Below, piece by piece: positions 1-8,460 of a stretch of DNA of 64,000 nucleotides. Numbering within the stretch: position 1 is the stretch's first letter; every line of letters begins with the position of its first letter. A program made the position numbers and the translations under genes. Location of the stretch: positions 62,001 to 126,000 of the forward strand of contig JAFSAO010000014.1 of assembly GCA_017440935.1 (NCBI GenBank), given 5' to 3'. Under the pieces are notes generated by a model. That model was given only the letters and a program-made list of their open reading frames with translations. It ran no database searches and was not told the DNA's origin. This stretch comes from Opitutales bacterium. Lineage in GTDB: Bacteria > Verrucomicrobiota > Verrucomicrobiia > Opitutales > UBA953.

Positions 1-289
1 TTACACCGTTGTCGAAAGAATCCTGTGCGTGGGGCGAGTGCGGGAACGCGCCGAGCGTGAAGAAAATGCCGACCTTTTTCCCGCAGATTTTCGGCATATA
101 TGCCGCCATTTCCGTGTTTGCGGTGCCGCGGTCCACCCAGTAACCGACGGCGACAAAATCGTAGGCGGCGGGATCCGGCGCGTTTTCGACGGGATAAATC
201 TCCGTTCCCGCGGGCAGGACGGAAAGAATGGCTTCGGCGACTTTGCGCGTATTGCCTGTTTTGGAAGAATAAACAATCAGGGATTTCAT
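1..289 (-). CDS. Flavodoxin family protein (C-terminus outside the window)
   Basis: The minus-strand reading frame from the ATG at 289 gives about 96 residues starting MKSLIVYSSKTGNTRKVAEA and runs off the left edge. The SSKTGNT loop at residues 8-14 is the FMN phosphate-binding loop of flavodoxins. Later stretches (VAVGYWVDRG, FTLGAFPHS) match the other flavin-contacting loops. Such proteins carry single electrons in the cytoplasm, and the partner is not shown here. It follows the TonB receptor gene on the same strand, with an inverted repeat at 327-388 between them, so co-transcription is uncertain. The overlapping minus-strand frame ending at 276 is a shadow. Confidence 0.85.
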   Translation of the reverse strand, partial: MKSLIVYSSKTGNTRKVAEAILSVLPAGTEIYPVENAPDPAAYDFVAVGYWVDRGTANTEMAAYMPKICGKKVGIFFTLGAFPHSPHAQDSFDNGV

Positions 290-326
290 CGTGTGTTTTT
301 AATTTTTGTTTTCGTAAAAGTGTTTC

Positions 327-388
327 GGGCTGCGGGAACGGTGTTGTTGCTATGGGTTTTCCTGTCCGAAGAGACGTTCCCGCAGCCC
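327..388 (-). terminator. Inverted repeat built on CGGGAACG between TonB receptor and flavodoxin
   Basis: Perfect 14-bp arms at 327-340 and 375-388 flank a 34-base loop, and each arm ends in the CGGGAACG motif. It lies just after the stop of the TonB receptor. The loop is long and the T-tail weak, so it may act as an attenuator or mRNA 3' end rather than a strong terminator. Confidence 0.5.
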
Positions 389-400
389 TGTTTTTCCTAA

Positions 401-2605
401 TCAGAAATCGTATTTAAGCGATGCCCAGAAGCTGCGCCCGGGCTGCAGATACGTCAGATTCGGGAGTTCGTATCGTTTGTCGGTGATATTGTCGATGCCG
501 ACGGCGAGCGTAAGTTTTTCAAAAAATGCGCTCTTGTTTTTGTCGAAAATATCAAGCCCGACCGAGAAATTAAGCGTCGCCCAGCCGGATTGGCGGTCAA
601 CTTTTGTTCCGCCGGTTGCCGTATCTTCGACTTCTTCCTTGGTGGCGGAATTTCCGCGAATATTGAAATCCGCCCACCAGTCGCGATTGCTTTCGGAATA
701 GGTGGCGAGAACGCCGATTTTTCCGAAAAGTTCCGGCTGTCCGGTGTAATAGGTTGAGCCGGATGAATCGTCGAAACGACGACGCATGAGCGTGGCAACG
801 GCGTAGGGCTTAATCGTCGCATCGTTCCCGAGTTCAAAAAGGTAGGACGCGGCAAGTTCCGCCCCGAACGTTCGCGCGGAATCGTAGTTGACGAACCAGA
901 TTTGGTCGCCGATTGCGGAAGTTGTAGTGCGCGTTCCGATGTAATCGTCGGCATTTGTGTAGAAAACCGTTGCGTCGATATTCAGGTTCCCGTCGTTGTA
1001 GCGCGCACCGAGTTCGTAGCTGATGCTGGACTCGGGGTCGAGATTCGGATTGGGGTTGGTCGTCGTGCCCGCCATCGCCGAACCGATGTAGAGTTCGTTA
1101 ATCGACGCGTAGCGATATCCTTGGGCTACGGTTCCGCGAAACGTCCAATTTTCGATCTGCGAGTTTACGAGCGAGAGGGAGAACGTTGCGTTCGCATCGT
1201 CTTCGCTTTGGTTTGGAAGGATTTCGGTCGTCGTTCCCGCATTCGTTCCCGCGCGGCGGACAACATGAGACGTCCCGTCGTCAAACTCGTTTTTCACATA
1301 CGTTCCGCGGGCCCCGAGAACGAGATCCCAGCCTTCGGCAAAATTCCATTCGTCCTGTGCAAAAAGCGCGGCGGTAAGGATGTCCGCGTCGTAATCGTTC
1401 GTCCGCGTCATGTCGACGATGTAGCGATTTCCCGTCGGAAGCGTCATCCAATTTTGCGTGGCGGTTACTTCGTGCGAATCAAGTTTTACGTAGTCGATTT
1501 GCGCGCCGACAATGAGGTAGTGATCTTCCGCGATTACGAAATCCGCCTGCATTTCCGCCCCGTAGCCGTAGTGTTTGTTGCGGCGATCGGAATCAACGTT
1601 AATCGTCATCGGCGGAACAAACTGCGTGATGTCCTGAACAAAATGTTTGTCCGTTTTTTGGAAATACGCATCGACGCGGAATTTTACGAACGTCTCGGAG
1701 ATATCTTTGATTTCAAGAAAAAGACCGACCTTGTCACGATCCCAGCCCGGCAATTCCATGAAAACAAGATCGTCGCCGGAAGCGACTTCCGAACGCCCGC
1801 GAAACGACTCGATTTTGGTTCCGAAAGAAATATTTTCCGAAATATCGTAGGCGAGATACGCGCTCGTGTTTTGGAAACGATACGACGTGCGGTCTATGCG
1901 TCCGTCCGGCGACTCGATATCGCCGTGGTTTTCGTCAGAAAACGAAACCCGCGCCGCGAATCCGCCGTAACGCGCGTTCAGATCGTAATATTGGTCAAGC
2001 CCGCGTGTTCCCGTGTCGCCGCGCACGCCGACGCTCCCGTGGGCGCCTTCCTTGCCCGCTTTCTTCGTGATGATGTTGACCACGCCGCCAATCGCTTCCG
2101 AGCCGTAAAGCACGGATGCCGGGCCTTTAATGACTTCCGCACGCTCAATATCTTGAACCGACATCAGAAGCGGCGCGCCGTTCATGCCTTTGGTTTCCGA
2201 AATTTTTTGCCCGTCGACGAGAATCAGCACGCGCTGATTGCTTTCGCCGCGGATGTTGACTTGTTTGAACCCCGCCGAGCCCGTGGACTCGACTTGCACG
2301 CCGGGAACGTCGTCGAGAACGTCCGATACTGTTGCGGCGGAACTTTTCGTGATTTCGTCTCCGCTGATCACGGAAACGCTCAGCGGAACGTCTTGCAGTT
2401 CCATTTCGTGTTTGGCGGCGGTAACGCGCACCGCTTTTCCGTTTTTTGCCGTTGTTTCTGCAGATGCGGCGTCATCCGATTTTTCGGAAGCGTTTTCCTG
2501 CGCCGGGGTTGCGGAGGGCGTTCCCGTCGTTTCCTGCGCGAGGAGGGCGAGTGTCGGCAAAATTGCCGTTCCCGCGAAGATTAAGAAGGATTGTTTGAGT
2601 TTCAT
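401..2605 (-). CDS. TonB-dependent outer-membrane receptor
   Basis: A 734-residue protein with a signal peptide (residues 1-24, ending ALLAQ), a low-complexity linker, a TonB-box-like stretch (KAVRVTAAK), a plug domain (about 70-190, with NIRGESNQRVLILVDGQ and GPASVLYGSEAIGGVVNII) and a 22-strand-type barrel ending in Phe (LKYDF). It takes up an iron complex, haem, cobalamin or glycan across the outer membrane using TonB energy. The plug resembles the colicin I and haem receptor group, but the substrate cannot be read from sequence. It lies between YezD upstream and a flavodoxin downstream on the same strand, which fits metal uptake and reduction. There is no Shine-Dalgarno site before the ATG. 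Confidence 0.93.
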   Translation of the reverse strand: MKLKQSFLIFAGTAILPTLALLAQETTGTPSATPAQENASEKSDDAASAETTAKNGKAVRVTAAKHEMELQDVPLSVSVISGDEITKSSAATVSDVLDDVPGVQVESTGSAGFKQVNIRGESNQRVLILVDGQKISETKGMNGAPLLMSVQDIERAEVIKGPASVLYGSEAIGGVVNIITKKAGKEGAHGSVGVRGDTGTRGLDQYYDLNARYGGFAARVSFSDENHGDIESPDGRIDRTSYRFQNTSAYLAYDISENISFGTKIESFRGRSEVASGDDLVFMELPGWDRDKVGLFLEIKDISETFVKFRVDAYFQKTDKHFVQDITQFVPPMTINVDSDRRNKHYGYGAEMQADFVIAEDHYLIVGAQIDYVKLDSHEVTATQNWMTLPTGNRYIVDMTRTNDYDADILTAALFAQDEWNFAEGWDLVLGARGTYVKNEFDDGTSHVVRRAGTNAGTTTEILPNQSEDDANATFSLSLVNSQIENWTFRGTVAQGYRYASINELYIGSAMAGTTTNPNPNLDPESSISYELGARYNDGNLNIDATVFYTNADDYIGTRTTTSAIGDQIWFVNYDSARTFGAELAASYLFELGNDATIKPYAVATLMRRRFDDSSGSTYYTGQPELFGKIGVLATYSESNRDWWADFNIRGNSATKEEVEDTATGGTKVDRQSGWATLNFSVGLDIFDKNKSAFFEKLTLAVGIDNITDKRYELPNLTYLQPGRSFWASLKYDF

Positions 2606-2691
2606 TTATTTTCTCGTCGTATCGCGCACTCCGGTCTGTCCGGTCGCGGGCGAGAAAGTCTGTTTTTGAGGGGCTCCGTATTTCGGTGGCG

Positions 2692-2835
2692 TTATTTGGA
2701 GAGTCGGATTTTCTCCTTCACTTCGATTTGAACCACTTTTCCGTCGTGAACCACAACGGTCAGCTCGCCGAATTTCAGCGAGGCAAGCTGTTCCGTAATT
2801 TTTTCGATAATACTCGGGGAAAGTTGATTTTTCAT
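2692..2835 (-). CDS. YezD family (DUF2292) small protein
   Basis: About 47 residues, beginning MKNQLSPSIIEKITEQLASL and continuing with FGELTVVVHDGKVVQIEVKE, the hallmark of the YezD/DUF2292 family. The ATG at 2835 is preferred over the one at 2880 because family members start just before the helix SIIEKI. The family's function is unknown; it is often next to sulfur- or metal-uptake genes. Here it lies 86 bases upstream of the TonB receptor on the same strand and probably shares its transcript. Confidence 0.8.
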   Translation of the reverse strand: MKNQLSPSIIEKITEQLASLKFGELTVVVHDGKVVQIEVKEKIRLSK

Positions 2836-2960
2836 CGTCGTGTTTGCGGCAAATAAAAATGAGACTAATTCGCAAGTCAATCGGTTTTTTTTTGTTTCTC
2901 CCTAAAAAAGGCTTGCCCTCGTTTTGTAAAAATGGTTTGCTACTCAAACTTTCAACTTAT

Positions 2961-3037
<77 letters not shown>

Positions 3038-3042
3038 ATTTC

Positions 3043-3086
3043 AAAAGCCCGCAAACCCGCATAAACAAAGGGATTGCGGGCTTTTT
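3043..3086 (+). terminator. Terminator after tRNA-fMet
   Basis: Stem AAAAGCCCGCAA / TTGCGGGCTTTTT (3043-3054 and 3074-3086) followed by T-rich DNA. The same stem follows tRNA-Gly(CCC) at 15001 and, in variant form, tRNA-Ser at 8734. Confidence 0.85.
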
Positions 3087-3399
3087 CGTGTCTTTTTGTG
3101 ATTCGTCAAACACGTCCCCAAACGCCTAAGAATGCCTGTTTTTTGCAGATGATTCTCCACTTTTCTTCTTCACCGAAATCCGACATTTACACCGCATAAA
3201 TAAAAGAACTACGGGCGTTTTCTCGAATTTTTATGGAATTCTTTATCTACACGGATTTGAGAGGATAGCTTCGCTTGTGCCCACCCTGCGGTCTTTGCGG
3301 GAACGCTTTTTATGTCGGGGAAGGATGAGTGCGAAAAGGATTTCCTTTGTGCGGTAAATTTCAATTTGTTTTTGGCGGGGTGTCGTTTATGCTTGGGGG
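3087..3399. other. Non-coding gap between tRNA-fMet and the SpoU methylase
   Basis: I see no supported gene here. Bases 3087-3150 resemble 15031-15097 downstream of tRNA-Gly (CTTTTTCGTG, CGCCTAA, TTTGCAGA in the same order), which may be a scar of an element that once used this tRNA. Confidence 0.5.
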
Positions 3400-3954
3400 A
3401 TGGCACGCGCAAATTCTCATTACAATCCGGATGTTGCAATTCTCAAGCACGAGGAGGCGGATATTCCGGAGCTCGTTGAATCGCTGGGGCACGATGCGCT
3501 CGTTTTGGTGCTCGACGGGATTCAGGATCCGCACAATTTGGGCGCGATTTTGCGCACGGCGGATTGCGCGGGCGTGGATTTTGTGGTGATCACGAAGCGG
3601 CGTTCCGCTCCCGTGACGGAAACGGTGCGGCGGATTGCATGCGGTGGTGCGGAGAGCGTGCCGATTGTGCTCGCGAATAATTTGCGCAATGCGCTCGAAA
3701 AGCTGAAAGCGTGCGGCGTGTGGGTCGCGGGAACGTCCGACCACAAAACGAGCAGTTCGATTTACAATGCGAATCTGAAAGGTCCGCTCGCGATTGTCAT
3801 GGGCGCGGAAGGCGACGGGATTCGCCACCTCACGGGTGAGACTTGCGATTTTCTCGTGAGGATTCCGATGTTGGGTTCCGTGCCGTGCCTGAATGTTTCC
3901 GTGGCAACGGGCGTTTGCCTGTTCGAGGCGTTGCGCCAGCGCGGCGTGCGTTAA
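3400..3954 (+). CDS. SpoU/TrmH-type RNA 2'-O-ribose methyltransferase (RlmB-like, N-domain absent)
   Basis: 184 residues with the three knot-fold motifs of SPOUT methylases: motif 1 NLGAILRTADCAG (about 45-57), motif 2 AIVMGAEGDG (about 130) and motif 3 MLGSVPCLNVSVATG (about 154-168). These enzymes transfer a methyl group from S-adenosylmethionine to a ribose in rRNA or tRNA. RlmB itself is about 250 residues with an N-terminal L30e-like RNA-binding domain. That domain is missing here, and an in-frame stop at 3355 rules out an upstream extension. The target, 23S G2251 or a tRNA, is therefore open. A G-run abuts the ATG. Confidence 0.88.
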   Translation: MARANSHYNPDVAILKHEEADIPELVESLGHDALVLVLDGIQDPHNLGAILRTADCAGVDFVVITKRRSAPVTETVRRIACGGAESVPIVLANNLRNALEKLKACGVWVAGTSDHKTSSSIYNANLKGPLAIVMGAEGDGIRHLTGETCDFLVRIPMLGSVPCLNVSVATGVCLFEALRQRGVR

Positions 3955-3987
3955 TTTTTTTTGCGAAAAGGAGCGGGAGGAGCGCGG

Positions 3988-4818
3988 GTGCGCAAAAAGA
4001 TGGAGGAGGATGAAAACGAGGAAATTTCGTTGACGGCATCGGATTCTGCGGACGGCTCCGATGCTCGCGGGGAAATGTCGTTTTTTGAGCATTTAGAGGA
4101 ATTGCGTTCGACGCTGATTGCGTGCATTGCGGCATTTTTCGGCGCGGGAACGCTGGCGCTGGTTTTTTCGAAACAGGTTTTCGCGCTTTTGCGTCTTCCG
4201 CTGGAATGGGCAAATGTGCCCGTGGGGGAAAATCAGGCGTTGGTGGTGATGCGTTTCATGGATACGTTTTCGATTTTGCTCTACATTGCATTGTTGGGCG
4301 GAATCGTTTTGGCGGGACCGTTTGTGCTTTATCGTTTCGGGAAATTTGTTGCGCCGGCGCTGACGCGAGCGGAGTGTTCCCGCCTGATTCCTTTTTGCGC
4401 GACGGCGAGCGGGCTTTTTCTCACGGGAGCGGCGTTGGCGTTTTTTTGGCTGGCGCCGGTCTCGATTCGTCTGCCGTATTGGCTGGCGGAGCAATTCGGT
4501 TTGCAGATGAATTGGCTCGCGCAGGATTATTACCTGTTTGTCGTGGCGCTGACGCTTTTTTCGGGGTTGATGTTTGAGTTCCCGCTCGTCGTTGTTTTCT
4601 TACAGTATGCGGGTATGGTTTCTAAGGAGGCTCTACTGGAGAAATGGCGCTGGGTGCTGAGCGGAATCCTTGTGTCGAGTGTGTTGGTTTCGCCAATCGG
4701 CGATCCCGTCGTTTTGCTCGTGTTTTCCGGAGTGCTTTTTGCGCTGTATTTGGCCGCGGTTTATGTCGGTGCGTTTTTGCTGAAGCGGAAAATCAAGCGG
4801 GAAGACTCCGGTTTTTGA
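3988..4818 (+). CDS. tatC: Sec-independent protein translocase TatC
   Basis: TatC is the inner-membrane receptor that binds twin-arginine signal peptides and exports folded proteins. The motif FFEHLEELRSTL near the N-terminus is diagnostic, followed by six hydrophobic segments and the conserved FEFPLVVVFLQYAG and VSPIGDPVVLL stretches. I chose the GTG at 3988 because AGGAG lies five bases upstream; an ATG at 4000 and a TTG at 3961 are alternatives. The acidic N-terminal extension of about 30 residues is longer than in E. coli. The gene follows the methylase by about 30 bases. No tatA or tatB is nearby. Confidence 0.93.
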   Translation: MRKKMEEDENEEISLTASDSADGSDARGEMSFFEHLEELRSTLIACIAAFFGAGTLALVFSKQVFALLRLPLEWANVPVGENQALVVMRFMDTFSILLYIALLGGIVLAGPFVLYRFGKFVAPALTRAECSRLIPFCATASGLFLTGAALAFFWLAPVSIRLPYWLAEQFGLQMNWLAQDYYLFVVALTLFSGLMFEFPLVVVFLQYAGMVSKEALLEKWRWVLSGILVSSVLVSPIGDPVVLLVFSGVLFALYLAAVYVGAFLLKRKIKREDSGF

Positions 4819-4929
4819 AAAAAAAACGAAATTTTCTTGTCGGCGGAGAGGTGTCCCTCGGGAATTTCAAAAACTTCACTCCTTCGGGGCGACCGGCGAC
4901 GCTTTTGATGCGGGAGGAGAAGGTTTTTC

Positions 4930-5382
4930 GTGAAAAAGACAGGGATTTTTCAGGTGGCGGCGGTTGTCGTCACAATGTTCGCGGGAACGCTTGCCGGTTG
5001 CACAGCGGATAGGCTTGCCCGTGATATTTCAAAAGAAGATCTTCGGATTTCGGCGCATTACGAGGCGGAAACAACGCATGAAAGTGTGCGGACGGAGGGG
5101 CAGGCTACGGCTTCTTCGTGGTTGAACTTTTTGCCGTCGGCACAAGAAACGAGCGACGGGTATTACTCGGATATCGGTTCGCTTTTTTCCGGGCTTTCTC
5201 CTACGCAGTCTCTGGCGTTGCGTGCGGCGATTGCGGATGCCTGTGAGAAATCGGGCGCGGATTTTCTGCTGTTGCCGCGCTACAATATGAAAACGAAGAG
5301 CTACTGGTTTTTCTACGAGGCGGTCAGTTGTTCCGTTTCCGGGTTTCCGGTAAAAGTGGTGCGCATAAAGCGCGTTGAATGA
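4930..5382 (+). CDS. Putative outer-membrane lipoprotein, TRL-like
   Basis: 150 residues from a GTG at 4930 preceded by GGGAGGAGAAGG. A signal peptide ends in the lipobox LAGC (Cys24), so the mature protein is probably lipid-anchored. The C-terminal half (ALRAAIADACEKSGADFLLL, then SYWFFYEAVSCSVSGFPVKV) resembles the short TRL-type lipoproteins, whose role is unknown. Nothing in the neighbours points to a function. Confidence 0.6.
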   Translation: MKKTGIFQVAAVVVTMFAGTLAGCTADRLARDISKEDLRISAHYEAETTHESVRTEGQATASSWLNFLPSAQETSDGYYSDIGSLFSGLSPTQSLALRAAIADACEKSGADFLLLPRYNMKTKSYWFFYEAVSCSVSGFPVKVVRIKRVE

Positions 5383-5386
5383 AAAA

Positions 5387-5419
5387 AAAACTCCGCAGAC
5401 GTGAATCTGCGGAGTTTTT
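5387..5419. terminator. Bidirectional terminator between convergent genes
   Basis: Stem AAAACTCCGCAGA / TCTGCGGAGTTTTT around a 6-base loop, with A- and T-tails, between the lipoprotein gene (plus) and rpmB (minus). A CGTTCCCG copy follows directly. Confidence 0.9.
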
Positions 5420-5456
5420 CGTTCCCGTAAAAGGGAGCAAAACGGTTCGGCGAAGA

Positions 5457-5687
5457 TTAGACTTTTTCGACGAGACCGGCCTTGAGCGCCTTGACGGAAA
5501 TCCAGAGGCGCTTGATGCTACCGTTCGGGAGCTTCACGCGGATACGTTGAAGATTCGGACGGAACGTGCGCTTCGTTTGCTTGACGAGCTGGAGACCGAT
5601 CCCTCCGCTCTTCTTGCTTTGACCTTTGTGAACGATGCGGCGTCCTTTTACCGGACGCTTGCCTGTGATTGCGCAAACTCGTGACAT
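5457..5687 (-). CDS. rpmB: 50S ribosomal protein L28
   Basis: 76 residues starting MSRVCAITGKRPVKGRRIVH, the standard N-terminus of bL28, close to the usual 78. The ATG at 5687 is chosen by homology over the longer frame from 5759, and GAGAG lies upstream. There is no rpmG (L33) next to it, unlike many genomes. It is convergent with the lipoprotein gene and divergent from rpsU. Confidence 0.96.
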   Translation of the reverse strand: MSRVCAITGKRPVKGRRIVHKGQSKKSGGIGLQLVKQTKRTFRPNLQRIRVKLPNGSIKRLWISVKALKAGLVEKV

Positions 5688-5866
5688 GATAGTGATCTCT
5701 CTTGCGTTTGTGTTAAATTTTGAAAATGAAGCACAAGCATCTATGAAAAGATTCCCCAAGGCAAGAACTTTTTTTAAGATTGCCTAAAAAAAGATTTGAC
5801 GCGTTCCCGCGAAAAATCCATATTCGCCTTTCATTTTTCAACCAATTTCAAACAAACAGTAATCCA

Positions 5867-6067
5867 ATGCCCGTAGAAATCAAAATTCGCAAAGGTGAAA
5901 GCATGGACAAGGCGATTCGCCGCATGAAGAAAAAACTCGATCGCGAAAACATCATTCGTGACGTTCGTGCGAAGCGCTACTTCGAAAAGCCGTGTGAAGA
6001 ACGCCGCCGTAAGAAAAAAGTGCAGGCGTTTAACAATATGCTTCGCCAGCGTTACGAAAATATGTAA
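5867..6067 (+). CDS. rpsU: 30S ribosomal protein S21
   Basis: 66 residues starting MPVEIKIRKGESMDKAIRRM, followed by the basic Arg/Lys-rich tail typical of bS21, which helps mRNA pairing with 16S rRNA. The ATG at 5867 fits family length; the frame opens earlier at 5780. There is no Shine-Dalgarno site: the leader is A- and C-rich (AACAAACAGTAATCC). The small basic protein gene follows 43 bases downstream. Confidence 0.95.
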   Translation: MPVEIKIRKGESMDKAIRRMKKKLDRENIIRDVRAKRYFEKPCEERRRKKKVQAFNNMLRQRYENM

Positions 6068-6110
6068 TTCGCCCTTGGCGACGAACCCGTTAACCTAAGG
6101 AATTCAAGTC

Positions 6111-6269
6111 ATGTCACAGCACAACAGTTTCAAAAGCGCCGCTGCCGGTTCCACGAACCGCACTGTGCTTAAACGCTTTGAACGCATTGATTTGCTCAAA
6201 AAGCGCGGACAGTGGGACGAAAAGCGCACCCGCTTGACCAATCTCCCGAAGACGCGTCCTGAAGCCTAA
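6111..6269 (+). CDS. Small basic protein of the Chlamydiae/Verrucomicrobia/Planctomycetes family (TIGR04137 type)
   Basis: 52 residues beginning MSQHNSFKSAAAGSTNRTVL and continuing RFERIDLLKKRGQWD, ending LPKTRPEA. The pattern S-hydrophobic-x-x-S-FKSA, then R-x-E-R-I-x-x-L, then LPK is the signature of this tiny protein, conserved across the PVC superphylum and of unknown function. It is probably ribosome-linked: it lies behind rpsU and is basic. The leader has GTTAAC 16 bases before the ATG and AAGG but no full Shine-Dalgarno. It is the best phylum marker in the window. Confidence 0.9.
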   Translation: MSQHNSFKSAAAGSTNRTVLKRFERIDLLKKRGQWDEKRTRLTNLPKTRPEA

Positions 6270-6287
6270 CTCGCTTCGCTCGCCGAA

Positions 6288-6320
6288 AAAGCTCCCGCAG
6301 GCAATCGCGGGGGCTTTTTT
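6288..6320 (+). terminator. Terminator of rpsU-small basic protein
   Basis: An imperfect GC stem (AGCTCCCGC / GCGGGGGCT) followed by six Ts, about 20 bases after the small basic protein stop. Confidence 0.8.
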
Positions 6321-6388
6321 ATTTTTTTTTGCTTTTCGTGTCGTGTTCCCGTGGGTTAACTTTGGAGCAAAAAGAAAGCGTTCCCGTG

Positions 6389-6694
6389 ATGTCGTCTAAG
6401 AAAAAAACAGGTTCTGTTCCCGTTGTTGTTTTTACCGTTCTCGCCGTGCTCTGGGGCGTGGAAGTGTTGTTTTTTTACGAAACGTTGGATTCGGCGACGG
6501 AAGAGCGGGATCGTTTGGTGGCCCTGGAGGAGGAGAAGGCGGCAGAAAGAGAATTGCTTGAGCGGCGCGTGCAAGAGTTACAGCATTACACGGATATAAT
6601 GCTCAAAGATGCGGATTTTATCGAAAAAGAAGCGCGGGAAATAACCGGCGGCGCCGTGGATGGTGAAATCATTATCCGCCCGGAGGAAAGTTGA
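6389..6694 (+). CDS. Septum formation initiator family protein (FtsB/DivIC-like)
   Basis: About 101 residues. A short basic N-terminus, one membrane helix (about 11-30, VVVFTVLAVLWGVEVLFFYE) and a coiled coil (about 35-70) end in DADFIEKEAREITGG, close to the D-x-x-Y/F-I-E-K-x-A-R-E motif of FtsB. FtsB bridges FtsQ and FtsL in the divisome at the inner membrane. The ATG at 6389 is chosen; a TTG at 6362 with GGAG is an alternative. It is 6 bases upstream of the YggU-family gene, so the two are co-transcribed. Confidence 0.75.
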   Translation: MSSKKKTGSVPVVVFTVLAVLWGVEVLFFYETLDSATEERDRLVALEEEKAAERELLERRVQELQHYTDIMLKDADFIEKEAREITGGAVDGEIIIRPEES

Positions 6695-6700
6695 ACCGAA

Positions 6701-6997
6701 ATGTCGGACGCGTCGTTTCTTTTACGCGTGCGAGCGGTGCCCAATGCGAAGAAAACGCAATTCGCGGGAACGCTTGGCGAGGCGGTAAAAATCAAGGTGC
6801 AGGCGGTGCCCGAGGGCGGTCGCGCGAATGCGGAGCTTTCTGCTTTTTTGGCGGAAACATTGTCGTTGCCGAAACGAAGTGTTTCGGTCGTTTCCGGAGA
6901 AACGTCCCGTGACAAAATTCTGAAAATAGAAGGCTGTGCTCGCGAGCGGGCGGAGCAGGTTTGGGGATTTGTGTTGCCGAAGGCTTCGCGTGGTTGA
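6701..6997 (+). CDS. YggU family protein (DUF167)
   Basis: 98 residues of the YggU fold: LRVRAVPNAKKTQFAG at the start, VKIKVQAVPEGGRANAEL in the middle and SVVSGETSRDKILKI near the end, all typical. Its biochemical role is unknown. GGAGGA lies about 13 bases before the ATG. It follows the FtsB-like gene by 6 bases. The N-terminal FAGT is encoded by a copy of GCGGGAACG. Confidence 0.88.
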   Translation: MSDASFLLRVRAVPNAKKTQFAGTLGEAVKIKVQAVPEGGRANAELSAFLAETLSLPKRSVSVVSGETSRDKILKIEGCARERAEQVWGFVLPKASRG

Positions 6998-7012
6998 GTT
7001 TTTTTTTAGAAA

Positions 7013-8365
7013 ATGCGGATCGGAAAACTGATATTGCTCTTGTGTATAGGCTTTTTCGTATGCGGAAGTCTTTTCGCGGACGAATCGGGGGAGCTCGGGA
7101 AAGCGGAGGTGCTCGCCGGAAAACTTCAATCCTGGTGGAAAATGCCGGCGGAAGAAATTTGCCGCAAGTGGAGGTTGTCGTGGGAGACATCGTTGGCGAA
7201 TGGCGGATCTCCGACGTATTCTGCCTATTGCACGCCGGGGCAAAAAATTCTGGGGGCGCAGGTGGCGCAAATCAAGTTGGACACGGATTCGGGTATTCTT
7301 GCTTGTGCCGAATTTATGTTTTTTAACAAAGGGGATCTGGGAATTTATTTTGGTGATTTGGAGGAGAAGCACGAGCGGGAACGTTTTTCGGAATCACAGG
7401 AAGATGGCGGGCAGGGCGCGAAATCAAAATCCCGTAAAACGTCTAAAGAACGGCAAAAGGCTCGGCGGGAGCAGGCTCGCCTTGAAGAGAAGGAAAAAGA
7501 ATCTCAAAAACAAAAGGCGCAGAAGGTTCGGGATGCGTGGCAAAGTTGTGAGAAGCAGGTTCGCGGTGCGTTATCTCAACTCGGAGAGCCTAAGCGCATT
7601 CTGTGGGGAAACGGAAAGCTGAAACGGCGGGCGGATAGCTGGGCTACATCGGGGACGATGTTCGTTTTGGATATTAAGGAGAATGAATACGTTCGCGTGG
7701 TTGCATTTCCGGAGGAGAAGCTCGAAAAATTTTCGGCGGGAACGACGACGCGTGTGAAGTCAAACTTTTCCCGAATGAAAAAATTGCGGAAGACGGCATC
7801 CGGAGACGTTGTTATCGATACGATTCCGATGGTAAACCAAGGGGCAAAAGGATATTGTGCACCGGCAACGGTTGAGCGTGTGTTGCTCTATTACGGAGTT
7901 GAAAATATTGATATGCATGAGATTTCGAGGCTTGCGGAAACGGGCGCGGGCGGAGGGACGGCTGTGCATATGATTATCGAAAAAGTCGGAGAGGTTGTAA
8001 GGCGGAACAATTTAAAATTCGACGATGTGGAAATGAGTTTTTCTTCAATCCGGCGTCGGATAGATCGGGGGACTCCGTTGCTTTGGTGTCTTTTTGCGAT
8101 TCCGGAATATCAGGAACGTGCGCGTGTCATTACTGAGGGGCGGAAAAATGCCAAAAATATCGGCGACTGGAAGAAAAAGCTCGATGCGATGCCTTCAATT
8201 AAACGCCTCACTTCCAATGCGCATATGTGCTTAATTATCGGATACAACGCGAAAACGCGTGAGATTTGTGTTTCGGATTCGTGGGGCGAGTTTGCGCGGG
8301 AACGTTGGGTTCGCTTTGAGGATGTGTTAGCGGTCGGGCGTGCGCTCAATGCGCTGGAACGATGA
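7013..8365 (+). CDS. Secreted C39-like papain-fold peptidase
   Basis: 450 residues: a signal peptide (1-23, CGSLFA-DE), an N-terminal region of unknown fold, a charged Lys/Glu/Arg-rich coiled segment (about 125-180), and a C-terminal peptidase domain. The catalytic triad is visible as Cys282 in NQGAKGYCAPATVERV, His404 in NAHMCLIIGYN and Asp422 in VSDSWG, the arrangement of C39-like peptidases. It probably cleaves peptides in the periplasm or outside the cell; the substrate is unknown. No ABC transporter is attached, so it is not a bacteriocin exporter. It stands alone after the YggU-family gene. Confidence 0.75.
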   Translation: MRIGKLILLLCIGFFVCGSLFADESGELGKAEVLAGKLQSWWKMPAEEICRKWRLSWETSLANGGSPTYSAYCTPGQKILGAQVAQIKLDTDSGILACAEFMFFNKGDLGIYFGDLEEKHERERFSESQEDGGQGAKSKSRKTSKERQKARREQARLEEKEKESQKQKAQKVRDAWQSCEKQVRGALSQLGEPKRILWGNGKLKRRADSWATSGTMFVLDIKENEYVRVVAFPEEKLEKFSAGTTTRVKSNFSRMKKLRKTASGDVVIDTIPMVNQGAKGYCAPATVERVLLYYGVENIDMHEISRLAETGAGGGTAVHMIIEKVGEVVRRNNLKFDDVEMSFSSIRRRIDRGTPLLWCLFAIPEYQERARVITEGRKNAKNIGDWKKKLDAMPSIKRLTSNAHMCLIIGYNAKTREICVSDSWGEFARERWVRFEDVLAVGRALNALER

Positions 8366-8414
8366 TTCGCGGCGGCGTTTTCGTGTCGTTTTTTTTTTTT
8401 TTTACAAAAAAGTC

Positions 8415-8443
8415 TTGCAATGTGTTTTTGAAAAGGAGATACT
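8415..8443 (+). promoter_or_regulatory. Promoter of the Val-Gly-Ser tRNA cluster
   Basis: TTGCAA at 8415-8420, a 17-base spacer and GATACT at 8438-8443, 17 bases before the first tRNA. It serves as a reference for normal promoter spacing in this genome. Confidence 0.75.
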
Positions 8444-8460
8444 GCCACTCACTTCTTTTC

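Noticed and set aside
902-2584. 560-codon open frame antisense to the TonB receptor
   Set aside because: It mirrors the receptor's codon pattern, lacks a start context and has Arg/Val-rich nonsense composition; the receptor on the other strand has clear domains.
2606-2691. Cobalamin or other riboswitch before the TonB receptor
   Set aside because: The leader is only 86 bases and shows none of the conserved riboswitch boxes.
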